Part shown: piece by piece, positions 11,783 to 21,061 of the stretch | How the letters are laid out: the number at the start of each line of letters is the position of its first letter | Position numbering within the stretch: the first letter of the stretch is position 1 | NCBI GenBank assembly: GCA_039583875.1 | Contig: CM077147.1 | Coordinates: 109,228,124-109,292,123, forward strand | Direction: 5' to 3' | DNA length: 64,000 bases | From: Platanthera guangdongensis | Lineage: Eukaryota; Streptophyta; Magnoliopsida; Asparagales; Orchidaceae | Translations under genes and position numbers: made by a program | Notes under the pieces: model-generated | The model's input: only the letters and a program-made list of their open reading frames with translations | The model's database searches: none | Told to the model about the DNA's origin: nothing

Positions 11783-12197
11783 ATCAAACTCTTGTAGGAG
11801 GAGAATCCATCGAATAAGGCGGGGCTTCGCATCATTTTTAGCTAATAAATATTTAAGAGCGGAGTGATCGGTAAATACGATAACTTTAGATTAGCGTTAT
11901 ATACGAGCGAAACTTATCAAAAGCGAAAACGATGGCTAAGAGTTCCTTTTTCATTGTGGTGTAATTTACTAGTGCGGAAGTGAGCGTCTTGCTAGCGTAA
12001 TAAATTGGATGAAAATGTTTTTCTACGCGTTGGCCAAGAACGGCACCTAAGGCAATATCGCTAGCATCGCACATAATTTTGAACGGAAGGGACCAATTAG
12101 GGTACACTAAAATTGGTGAGGTGATAAGTTTTTGTTTTCTTAAATTAAAGGCGGACTCGCATTCGCTACTAAAGATGAAACGTGCTTCATTTTCCAA
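11783..12197 (-). pseudogene. pol: Athila RNase H
   Basis: The open frame 12197-11886 shows the RNase H start (KIMCDASDIALGAVLGQ) with the first catalytic Asp, and KKELLAIVFAFDKFR with the Glu. After a frameshift near 11886 the next frame holds [11 protein letters not shown] with the third acidic residue. The domain digested the RNA strand of the RNA:DNA hybrid during reverse transcription. The fourth acidic site falls in the neighbouring integrase frame and is substituted. It is inactive because of the frameshift. Confidence 0.8.
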
Positions 12198-12224
12198 GAG
12201 GTGAGTTAGCAGCTTTGTTATTTT

Positions 12225-13207
12225 TTAAAAGTCTTGAATGAAATGTAGGTAAAAGCCCGCATGGCCTAAGAAACTGCTAATAGATTTTACGTTTGTTGGT
12301 TGCGGAAGTTTTTCCATGATTTCTATCTTGGCCTTATCCACCTCCATCCCCTTAGACGAAATCATATGGCCGAGGACCAAACCTCCACGAACCATAAAGT
12401 TGCATTTTTCCAAATTTAAAACAAGGCTTGTGTCCTCGCACCATTGGAGGACACGATCTAGATTATGAAGGCAATCGGGAAAAGAGCGTCCGAAAACAGA
12501 AAAGTCATCCATAAAGACTTCCATAATGTCTTCTACTAGCTCGCCAAAGATAGCTAGCATACATCTTTGGAATGTAGCCGGCGCATTGCAGAGTCCCAAT
12601 GGCATTCTTCGGTATGCGAAGGTGCCAAACGGGCAAGTAAAAGTTGTTTTCTCTTGATCATCGGGGGAAATGGGGATTTGGAAAAACCCCAATAAACCAT
12701 CAAGAAAACAATAATATGGATGACCGGATAAACGCTCTAAAATCTGGTCCAGAAAAGGTAGTGGGAAATGGTCTTGCGGGTGGCATCATTAAGTTTTCTA
12801 TAATCGATGCACACTCGCCAACTTGTAACAGTACGAGTTGGGACGAGCTCGTTATGCTCATTTGCCACTACAGTTAGACCGCTCTTCTTGTGCACAACAT
12901 GCATGGGACTAACCCATGCACTGTCCGAAATAGGGTAGATAATCCCCGCATCTAATAACTTAATAATCTCAGCTTTAACGACGCCTTTCATGTTTGGGTT
13001 AAGACGACGTTGCGGCTGAATCGTTTTGCGGCAATTATCGTTAATAAATATCTTATGGGTGCAAAAGGAGGGGTTAATCCCCTTTAAGTCAGAGATTTGC
13101 CATGCAATTGCGTGGTGATGTTTAAGTAAAACTTCTAATAAATAGGAAGTCTCAGAATCACTCAAGTCCGAAGAAATAATAACGGGAAGTGTATCGCCTT
13201 TTCCCAA
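12225..13207 (-). pseudogene. pol: Athila reverse transcriptase, two frames
   Basis: The N-terminal half (13207-12737) shows LLDAGIIYPISDSAWVSP, HVVHKKSG and the fingers motif WRVCIDYRKLND. A frameshift near 12700-12737 leads to the palm (12692-12225), with GFFQIPISPDDQEKT, FAYRRMPLGLCNAPATFQ and the catalytic FMDDFSVFG, the Athila variant of YVDD. The thumb end (FLGHAGFYLHFIQDF) stops at 12225. The catalytic Asp pair is intact but the frame is broken. Confidence 0.85.
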
Positions 13208-13212
13208 AAAGG

Positions 13213-14013
13213 CTATTTGAGTGATGCGGGTAAGGGTTTGAGGTCTAGGATGGGCGGTTCTTCTAGGGAGGTTTTAATTCCTATGTCTTTCTTACTAATT
13301 GGTTTGAAAGGAAAGTCTATAGAGGTATCCTCATCGCATTTAAAATTTTCGAGCGCATAAATATCATCATTTAAAAATACGGACTCGAAAACGAGAGAAG
13401 AACGATCTCCAAAAAAGGTATCTAAAGAATAACAGAAATCTTCGCTCGATGACAAATTGTCCATCGAGGGATTAATAGAGAAAGTAACTTGATCATCTCC
13501 TACTCGGAGGAGAAGACTAACATTACTAACATCTATTAGTGCGCGGGAGGTGGCGAGAAAAGGGCGACCGAGTATTATTGGTACCTCGGCGTCCTCCTCG
13601 ATGTCTAAGATGACGAAGTCTACCGGAAAGATAAACTTGTCTACTCGGACAAGTACGTCCTCCACTACCCCGATAGGGAACTTAACCGAGCGATCCGCTA
13701 ATTGGATGCGCATATTCATAGGACTAGGAGTACCCAAACCTAAACGTTGAAAGAGCGAGAACGCAATCAGATTAATGCTAGACCCTAAATCAGCTAAGGC
13801 ATATTTTACTAATATATCGCCAAAAAGGCACGGGATGGAAAACAGTCCCGGGTCATTTTGTTTTGTGGGCAATTTATTAGTAAGGGCCGCCGAGCAGACA
13901 TCATTGAGAGATACATGCGAAATATCCTCTAATTTACGTTTATTAGAAAGTAATTCTTTTAAAAATTTCTCATATTTAGGCATTTGCGAGATTGCCTCGC
14001 AAAAAAGGAACAT
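13213..14013 (-). pseudogene. pol: Athila aspartic protease region
   Basis: The 266-codon frame carries the retroviral-type protease site ALADLGSSINL (single catalytic Asp), the hydrophobic strand VDFVILDIEE and the flap-side PIILGRPFLATSRALID motif. It would cleave the Gag-Pol polyprotein inside the particle. It lies between gag and RT as in all gypsy elements, and the RT frame opens 6 bp further on in another frame. The start codon is not meaningful: the region is a segment of pol left open between frameshifts. Confidence 0.8.
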
Positions 14014-14215
14014 TAATATGAATTTGTTTTAATAATAAAATAAATTTTTCGTATTGCACATCCTTACGCTCGTTATCTAATTTATGCGGATATGACAAGG
14101 AATTGTTTAAAATATTTTTTTTCATTTAAAATTGGTAAAGGCGGCGTAATCGAAGAAGAGGGAAGAGGGGTCGGAGGTGAAATATGTACCTGTGGATCGA
14201 TCTGTTTTGGATCGA

Positions 14216-15439
14216 TCACCTCCTTTCCGCTACGAGGGTTATAGCGTTGGCGTTCTCCCGTGGATTGGGCTCCGTATTTCCCGGCAGTGCCCCGAGCGCG
14301 CGCTCGGACATCATCCTCGCCAGTTGTCCAACCTGTTGTTCAAGGGTTTTTAGCGATCCTGTGATGTTCCGGATATTTGATTCGTTGGATGCTATATATT
14401 TAGAAAAATTCTCCTCCATCGTGGAGGGTTTTGGAAGAGGGGGAGGCGGCAGAAATCCGGGCGCATAAGAAATAGGGGGGCGCTGCGCATTGTTCGGGTT
14501 GCTCCAAGAAATATTCGGGTGATTCCTCCAACCCGTATTATAGTTATTACTATAAGAGTTGTTGTTGGGGTTGAAGGAAGGATGACCCGAATTTTCTATG
14601 AAGTCCACGAACTCTTCAGCCACGCATACGTTAGGGGGGATAAAAGAAGGCGGAGTGGAGGAGGCAGCAGACATCTCCGCCACCTGCTTTGCTAACCTTT
14701 CAACTTGAAGGGTTAAGAGAGCAGTGACATCCACTTCAAAAAGGCCGGCCGCCGGCTTTGGGCATCCCCGCGGGACGTTCCATTGATAGGCGTTCATAGC
14801 CATTTCTTTGAATAAAGCATGGGCGGCCTCGGGGGTTTTGTTGTTAAGGGTACCCCCGGCAGCCGCGTCAATCATTTGACGCATCTGGAAATTCAGGCCA
14901 TTATAAAAAATTTGTACCTTCAACCACGTTGGCAGCGCGTGGTGCGGGCACCGGCGGAGGAACTCCTTAAACCGTTCCCAAGTCTCATATAGATACTCTG
15001 GATCGTTTTGCACAAACGAAGAAATGTCCGCCCTCAACTTTGCAGTTTTTGCGGGCGGGAAGTACTTCGTTAGGAACCGCTCCGTCAACTCAACCCATGT
15101 GGTGATACATCCTCGCGGGAGGGAATTAAACCACGCCTTGGATTTGGACTTAAGGGAAAAAGGAAATAGGCACAAGCGAATGGCGTTATTAGTGACGCCA
15201 TTAATCTTGAAGGTGTCGCATATTTCCAAAAAGTTGGACAAGTGGACATTTGGGTCCTCATCCGGTAGTCCATCGAACTGCGCGGTGTTTTGGACCATTT
15301 GAATGACACTTGATTTTATTTCAAAATTATTATTCACAACCGTAGTGAGAACAATACTAGACCCAATATCGTCCAAATTCGGACAGGCGTAATAAGACAT
15401 TGTTCGCTCGGCAGCCGCGTTCGGATTAGGGTCGGCCAT
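14216..15439 (-). CDS. gag: Athila Gag
   Basis: A 407-codon open frame with a plausible ATG 260 bp downstream of the PBS. It holds the retrotransposon gag core: HLSNFLEICDTFKINGV, LFPFSLKSKSKAWFNSLP, ELTERFLTKYFPPAKTAKLR, followed by MIDAAAGGTLNNKTPEAA, a stretch typical of Athila Gag. The C-terminal third is Asn/Pro-rich with a short coiled-coil-like LKTLEQQVGQLARMM. No CCHC zinc knuckle is visible. Gag forms the virus-like particle around genomic RNA. The frame is uninterrupted, unlike pol, so Gag alone could still be made; expression is not shown. Confidence 0.85.
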   Translation of the reverse strand: MADPNPNAAAERTMSYYACPNLDDIGSSIVLTTVVNNNFEIKSSVIQMVQNTAQFDGLPDEDPNVHLSNFLEICDTFKINGVTNNAIRLCLFPFSLKSKSKAWFNSLPRGCITTWVELTERFLTKYFPPAKTAKLRADISSFVQNDPEYLYETWERFKEFLRRCPHHALPTWLKVQIFYNGLNFQMRQMIDAAAGGTLNNKTPEAAHALFKEMAMNAYQWNVPRGCPKPAAGLFEVDVTALLTLQVERLAKQVAEMSAASSTPPSFIPPNVCVAEEFVDFIENSGHPSFNPNNNSYSNNYNTGWRNHPNISWSNPNNAQRPPISYAPGFLPPPPLPKPSTMEENFSKYIASNESNIRNITGSLKTLEQQVGQLARMMSERALGALPGNTEPNPRENANAITLVAERR

Positions 15440-15700
15440 TACTACGACAGAGCATTCTTCGATAGATTCTTCGGGGTCTAAAGAAGGAATTCAGCGTTGA
15501 GATCGAATACGCGCAAGGGAGCATTTGATCTCAGGGTCGAAGTCAAAATCTTCAGACTCGGAGGGTTGTCCACGGGTCATACACTCTAAAAAAATTAAAA
15601 CGAAAGAAACTTTTTTTGGTTTTTTTTGTTTTTTTGTTGTTTTTTAGAAAATAAGTAAAAGTAATAGACTCCGGAATTCGGAATAACAACTCAAGAGATC

Positions 15701-15718
15701 TCTCCGACAACGGCGCCA
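15701..15718 (-). other. Primer binding site, tRNA-Asp type (Athila)
   Basis: On the minus strand TGGCGCCGTTGTCGGAGA lies 9 bases inside the LTR end. It matches the tRNA-Asp-type PBS used by Athila elements and fixes the element's strand. Confidence 0.9.
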
Positions 15719-16689
15719 AAAACTTAATGGCCCGTGAACAGACTCTTATGTGGGTGGTTGGTTCAATGAGTCGATCGCCGCGGGGTTGCTAAGGGAGGCA
15801 AGTGCACATATCGCAAGTAGTACTCGATATTTGGGGGAATACCGAGGTCGTATTATTCTCGGGGTCGGCTTGATTATTCTTACTCCTCCAGGAGGACTAT
15901 TATTTTACTGAAAGTAAGGTGGAGATTTTAATTAACTAAAGACGGAATAAATAAAAGAGCGAAAAATGATTTATAAAAATTCGATGAAGGGTTAACGCTC
16001 AGCATCAAATCGGATTAAGACTAAAAGAACTTATAATAATTATTGAACTTATATTTCAAATTAATAAAAGGCAACTTGGTCGTGGAGGTTCCACAAATAT
16101 GAGTGCACTTATCTCTAGGAATATTGCTCACCTGAACGCTAAGACTATTCGACCGAACGTTAGTCCGACGAAGGATTCCTCTTAACGGTCGCTTTATGCT
16201 AAGAACCCCGCTATTGGGTGGGGAACCCAATCCGGTAGAATTAGGCTTGTTCTCTCTCGAGGGTATGCACGCAACTCTATTTACCCAGGGGTGATCTGTC
16301 CATACACACGGACTCTTGGCTAGCTAGCATATGAATAACGGAAATAGGGCCCACACATCGATTTGTGGTCCTACGCGTCGTTAACCCGGGGTAAATCTTA
16401 AGTCCTTAAATTAAAGTGAAAATAAAGAACTTTAATTATTTCAAATCATTTTAAATGTCCCAATGCTCTTCGATGCCGAGGCTAGTAACGATTATTCACT
16501 CCACGGTATGGGGAACGACTTTATAATTTGATGAGACGCGAGTTCGTAATTAAATGCTAAAGGATTATAAGAAGAAGACATGAAAATAACAAACATTTAG
16601 AAAGCTTAAAAAGTTAGCTAAAACGAGAACTCACACACACTTCAAATTATAAATAAATAAATAAATAAAAACTAAGTTACACAAAAAAG

Positions 16690-16995
16690 GAAAATCACAA
16701 AGCTTACTCAAACGAGTAGGCGGGAAATAAGGGCGCGCCATTTAACTCTTAACGAGTAGGCGGAAATGAAAAAAAAGAAATTTACAAGTTCTACTCAAAC
16801 GAGTGCGGGAAATAAAAGCACGACATTTAACTCTTAACAAATGGGCGGAAATAAACGCGCGCACACGCACACTCTACATAATTGAAGAAAGCATAAAAGA
16901 AAGCATGAAAATTTATCTCCTACACACACACACACTCTACATAATTGAAGAAAGCATAAAAAGAAAGCATGAAAAATTATGCTCATACACTCACA
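16690..16995. repeat. Short tandem duplications in the Athila LTR
   Basis: A unit of about 110 bp built on ACTCAAACGAGT, GCGGGAAATAA and ATTTAACTCTTAAC occurs twice (16706-16855). It is followed by a duplicated segment of about 65 bp beginning ACACTCTACATAATTGAAG (near 16868 and 16932) separated by (CA)n. Confidence 0.75.
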
Positions 16996-17759
16996 CACAC
17001 AAACTAAAAAATAAAATAAAAGTCACCTAAAAATTAAAACAACTACTTTTTTATACATAGATTTTATCAAAAACACATAAAAAAAACAAATTAAAACTAA
17101 AAGAACAGAAGTTTTTCAAAACAAATTAAAAAATAAAGTCTTCCAAAAATTAAAATTACACCCTTTTCATTTTTAGGATTTCATAAATGTGATTAAAAAG
17201 TGAAATGAAAATGAAAAGAACAAAAAAAGTTTTACAATCCTAAAACAAAGCTAAGTAAAAAAACAAAATCACTTTCAAATCTCTTTTATAAATTATTAAG
17301 AATGAAATTTACAAACTCTAAAAAAAGGACATGGTGAAAAAGAGAAAATCTTAACATACATTTCCTTTGGAGATAAAAATTTATGACAAACCTAATATGA
17401 AGACAAGTTAAAAACATAGAAAATAAACATGTTACACTCATACACACACACACACACACTTTTCATAAAGGAGAAGAACAAGGAAATACAAAAGGAAAAA
17501 TGAGAAAGAAAGTGAGCACACAAGTTCATTCCAAAGCCATTTTAGAAGAGAAAAAACTAACATATTTTGTTGATAAAAATGAACTATTACAAAGCTAATA
17601 CAAAGCTAATACAAACATAAAGAGAAAGGAGGAGAAGTTTCTCCTTACATGGCAAAGGAATCCACGGATGCAGCCCACAAAATACACTAAAGTGGCTCAA
17701 AAACGTGAACCCTTGGACCTTACAGAAATTGGCAATTTATAGAAAAAAAAATCAAAGAA

Positions 17760-18205
17760 CACGCCCTCCGACACGGGCGTGTTGGGGTGGCGTGTCACTA
17801 CTGTTCACGATGTGATCCGGCGATTTGACTAGAAAGTTGACTTCGGGCTTTATATGAGGATGTCACGCCCCAGGTCACGGGGGTGACTCTGGGTGTGTCG
17901 GGGAGGTGGAACTGGCACGGGTTGCACCAATAGTCGCGGGCGCGGGTCTTGTCGGCCAGGTGGAGGAGTCACGCCGCAGGTCATGGGCGTGACTCTAGGC
18001 GTGTCGGCTTGGTCGATGATCGTCTTGCGAATTTCGTCGAGCTTGAGTGTCACGGCCATGGTCACGGGGCATGTCCAATGACATGGGCGTGACCCCGGAC
18101 GTGTCAAACTTTTCTCATCAAATTTTTCTGATTCCACGGGAAAGGAAGTGTCATGGCCTGGTCACGGGCGTGGCCCAAAGTACACGGGCGTGTCAGGTCA
18201 TTTTT
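17760..18205. repeat. CACGGGCGTG-type word cluster in the Athila LTR
   Basis: About ten variants of CACGGGCGTG (or its complement CACGCCC) recur, many framed as GTCAC...GTGAC, for example near 17775, 17870, 17978, 18058, 18080, 18160 and 18180. The cluster lies at the U3 side of the minus-strand LTR and is the family word of this element. Confidence 0.7.
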
Positions 18206-18367
18206 TGATTTTTTTCTTGAAAAATTTCAGCAAACAAAATTAAGCTAAGTTAGGTAAATATTTACAAAAAGGAGCAATTTATTAAATAAAACTAACTAAA
18301 AAAAGGCAAACTAAACTAAAATATCATAATAAAAACATAGAAAAATGAGTATAATTACAACTTATCA

Positions 18368-18644
18368 CCGACCTTGGCGGATAGGGAGTTGAGTCCGGCA
18401 AAGAGAGTCCTACGGAGATAACCTTGCATTTAAGCTGAAAAAGGGGGCGGCCTGCAGAGGAGGACTGCAGGAGCAGTCCGTGGCCCCTGCCGACCAAAGG
18501 AAGGCACGCGGCCTGGGCGGTCAGACTACTGAGTCCGCCCAAGCCGCACGGCCTGAGCGGACAGAGAATTCTATACGCCCACACTATGAAGCAACCTCTA
18601 GTAGTAACCTGGAGCAGGCCGCTACCAGCGAGCTGGCTGGCTTG
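18368..18644. other. GC-rich segment between Athila LTR and E2, no gene
   Basis: It holds inverted words such as GGACTGCAGGAGCAGTCC and several CACGCGGCC / CGCACGGCC words. The E2 insertion separates it from 31838 onward, so the two sides were contiguous before E2 landed. I considered it as an LTR of the gag-only element G1 but found no matching copy near 35600-36460. Confidence 0.5.
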
Positions 18645-18649
18645 GGAAG
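18645..18649. repeat. Target-site duplication of E2, left copy
   Basis: GGAAG directly precedes the E2 LTR start TGAAAG and is repeated as GGAAG at 31833-31837 directly after the other LTR. Confidence 0.95.
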
Positions 18650-18677
18650 TGAAAGAAATTGTACCTAATCACCTAGA

Positions 18678-18687
18678 GGGGGGGGGG
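18678..18687. repeat. Poly-G/poly-C tract near the LTR terminus
   Basis: Ten G (plus strand) lie 28 bp inside the LTR edge. The same tract is 11 G in the 5' LTR of E2 (about 29724-29734) and 17 G in E3 (53049-53065). Confidence 0.9.
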
Positions 18688-18919
18688 TGAATAGGTGACT
18701 TAATCTTTATTAACGTTTTAGGCAGATATCAGATTATATCACAGATTCTTAACTAATTCTACACTGCAGTCAATCAGCAATCACAGCAATCAATCAAGCA
18801 CACAGTGAACACACAAATTTATAGTGGTTCCCCAAGGTTTGGGTACATCCACTTTCCCCCTTCGCCTATCTAGTAGTGTACTAGATTCGGTCAAACTCCT
18901 CCACTAACTCAGATCCTCA

Positions 18920-19155
18920 GATCTTACACTCAGAACCCCAAAACAGGTTCCTACAGCTCAGGCCCAAGGCCCTACAACTCAGTCTTCTTCAAAGACCTAC
19001 ACTCAGCTTCTTCTCAAAGCCTACACTCAGCCACAACAGGCCTACACTCAGCCACAAGAGGCCTACACTCAGAGAATTAGATCTCCTACACTCAGGCACA
19101 CAGGCCATACACTCAGCCTTTATAATTACAGGCTTACAACTCAGATCACTATGGA
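18920..19155 (-). repeat. CCTACACTCAG repeats in R/U5 of the E2 3' LTR
   Basis: About nine copies of CCTACACTCAG or close variants, spaced 15-30 bp (plus-strand reading). The same block occurs in the 5' LTR (about 29970-30190) and in E3 (about 53300-53475). It lies downstream of the LTR TATA box on the minus strand, so it should be transcribed in the leader. Confidence 0.8.
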
Positions 19156-19507
19156 TCCTACAAGAAATTTAAAATACAAAGTTTATATACCTACAACTCT
19201 GAATAGAGAGATGAGTTGATAGGTTCTTGATGAGTTCTTGGAAGAACTCTGCTGAGAACAATCACACTTGGCTTTTCTTCAAAGCTTCTTGAATGTAGAA
19301 CTCAATAGGATTGATTCTCTGCAGCTGATCTTCAATCACTGCAACTTAAGATTCAGAACTAGGTCTGAACCCTTCTTCACATCCTGGTTCCAATGGCTGT
19401 CTTCTTGGATGGAGCTCTCTCTCTCCAAGTACTTAGATCTTCAGATCACTTCAACTGATTTGTGTTAATCTGTGTTGAATCCTCTTTTTCTGTTGACAGT
19501 ATAAGCT

Positions 19508-19515
19508 TATATATA
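19508..19515 (-). promoter_or_regulatory. LTR TATA box of E2 (3' LTR copy)
   Basis: On the minus strand GGTCTATATATAAGC lies about 135 bp downstream of the palindrome array. The 5' LTR copy is at 30555-30562, and that copy would drive the genomic RNA. Confidence 0.75.
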
Positions 19516-19649
19516 GACCTTCTTCATGGTAACCGGCTAGTCCGGTTCCTAACTGATTTCTGACAACTCTGACAGGTACAGTAGACCGACTGGAATGGCA
19601 GCTGTCAAGTCATCCAGTTAGTTCTTGAAAAATCTGTAACTGTCTGAAA

Positions 19650-20642
19650 GTGTCGAGACAATCTGTCTTTAAGTGTCAACACTTATAGACTAAGTGTCGA
19701 CACAAGTTAACTAAGTGTCGACACTAGCCTTCAAGGTGTCGACACAACTCCTTGTGGTGTAGAATTCACATCTCTACACAGCTTCTTCAATATGTGTCGA
19801 CACTGATATTGAGTGTCGACACAACTCTTTGTTCTTCAGTATTTTGTTGAATTCTTGTAAGTGTCGACACAACTCCTTTGTGTCGACACATCTTCATGTG
19901 TTGAACTTGTTCAGTGTTGACACATCTCCTTGGTGTCGACACATGCCTTCTGTGTTGATACTTGCTGAGTGTCGACACATCTGCATGGTGTCGACACTTG
20001 TACTTAGTCTTCATTTAAATTTGCTGAGTGTCGACAAAGCTCCTCGTGTCGACACATTCTTCTTCTGTTGAGACTTTGGCTGAGTGTCGACACATCTCCT
20101 TTGTGTCGACACTTGTACTGAGAATTTTTGTTGAACCATGCTGAGTGTCGACACAGCATCCTAGTGTCGACACTTTCTTCATGTGTTGAGTCTTCTGCTG
20201 TGTGTCGACACAATCTTCATTGTGTCGACACTTTCTTCAAGTGTTGAGTCTTCTGCTATGTGTCGACACATCCTTCATTGTGTCGACACTTTCTTCAAGT
20301 GTTGAGTCTTCTGCTGAGTGTCGACACATTCTTTATTATGTCGACACTTATACTTAGACTCTGCTGACTTTTGCTGAGTGTCGACACAACCTCCAAGTGT
20401 CGACACTTTCTATTATAGACACAGTTCTTCTGGATGTCGACACAACTGCTAAGTGTCGACACAGCTTCACTGGACTTTTCTTCATTAAGTGTTGACACAG
20501 CTCCTTGTGTCGACACTTTCTGTCTGGTGTTGACTCTACATCCCTGGTGTCGACACAAGTACTCCAAGTGTCGACACTGCTTGCCTGAGTGTCGACACAA
20601 ATCTTCTTAAGTGTCGACACTTTCCTTCTGGGTGTCGACACG
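19650..20642. repeat. GTGTCGACAC palindrome array in U3 (E2 3' LTR)
   Basis: I count about 29 exact copies of the 10-bp palindrome GTGTCGACAC plus several one-base variants (GTGTTGACAC, GTGTCGACAA, ATGTCGACAC, GTGTCGAGAC) in about 1 kb. Copies often come in pairs. At 20202-20327 the pairs are 20 bp apart start to start and the pair recurs every 58 bp (20202, 20260, 20318), with the filler TTCTTCAAGTGTTGAGTC. Confidence 0.95.
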
Positions 20643-20785
20643 TGGACTTAGAATCTTTTCATCTTTCCTGCAAATACTTAACCTGCACAAGTAAACTCCA
20701 AACACATCAAATACATTTTGATGTATATCATTGAGTAGGGTGAGGCTTCTTCAAATCAGGTACATTTAAACCAATGTACCCCACA

Positions 20786-20797
20786 ATCTCCCCCTAT
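20786..20797 (-). other. Polypurine tract of E2
   Basis: On the minus strand AAATAGGGGGAGAT directly precedes the LTR start TGTGGGG. This is the typical Sirevirus PPT. Confidence 0.9.
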
Positions 20798-21061
20798 TTG
20801 GAGAAGTCATAACCCTTAGTCAATGATATACACCATTCATAATAGAATTACAGAATGACGTAAAACAGGATTATGCAATCAGGGAAAACATAAACATGTA
20901 TTAAACAAACATGTATACATAGATATCATCTCTGAACAATTATGAAATAGATTTATCAGACAACACATTGTTCTATCAACTTTGTCATATTCATTTTTCA
21001 AAAGTTTACAAAGTGTTTAAAATCAAAAGATTACAATTGTAAACTAAGAATAAATTCTATT

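Larger units (their letters stand above)
10019..18367 (-). mobile_element. Athila-type Ty3/gypsy element, degraded, 3' LTR not found
   Basis: On the minus strand the order is 5' LTR (18367-15728), tRNA-Asp-type PBS, gag, protease, RT, RNase H, integrase, then an untranslated tail with a TTGGGGACAATATTGG-type block (about 10085-10100) known to follow pol in Athila-like elements. The lineage call rests on the gag and on the FMDD form of the RT active site. The pol frame shifts at least four times. No env-like ORF follows integrase. The left end is uncertain: low-complexity DNA and the Helitron candidate adjoin it, and I found no second copy of the LTR. Confidence 0.8.
15728..18367 (-). repeat. 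5' LTR of the Athila element (about 2.6 kb)
   Basis: On the plus strand it runs TGGCCCGTG...CTTATCA; on the minus strand it starts TGATAAGTTG and ends just before the PBS. The middle is rich in (CA)n and AAATAAAA words. Two repeat clusters lie inside (16690-16990 and 17760-18205). The next five bases, CCGAC, would be the target duplication, but the other end is missing. ORFs across it are short and unrecognised. Confidence 0.7.
18650..20785 (-). repeat. 3' LTR of E2
   Basis: Plus-strand ends are TGAAAGAAATTG and GTACCCCACA. Read on the minus strand: about 140 bp of leader, a GTGTCGACAC array of about 1 kb (U3), a TATATATA box at 19508-19515, a region of CCTACACTCAG repeats (R/U5), the GGAACCACTATAAATT block and a poly-C tract next to CTCTAGGTGATTAGG. 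Cys-His-rich ORFs here are only translations of the palindrome array. Confidence 0.95.

Noticed and set aside
14184..15302. Plus-strand ORFs over the Athila gag
   Set aside because: They are antisense shadows of a clear gag frame, without promoter or recognisable product.
18368..18644. This segment as an LTR of G1
   Set aside because: It shares only CGCGGCC-like words with 36040-36200, with no collinear match.
19787..20641. ORFs rich in MCRH / VSTL / CVDT that look like Cys-His repeat proteins (also 30834-31698, 54111-55066 and 24241-24426)
   Set aside because: They are the six-frame readings of the GTGTCGACAC array, occur on both strands and in several frames, and have no start context. 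They are not genes.
19650..20642. CRISPR-like array of short palindromes with spacers
   Set aside because: The repeat is only 10 bp, spacers are irregular and themselves repeated, and the array lies in the U3 of a plant LTR with a target duplication around the whole element.
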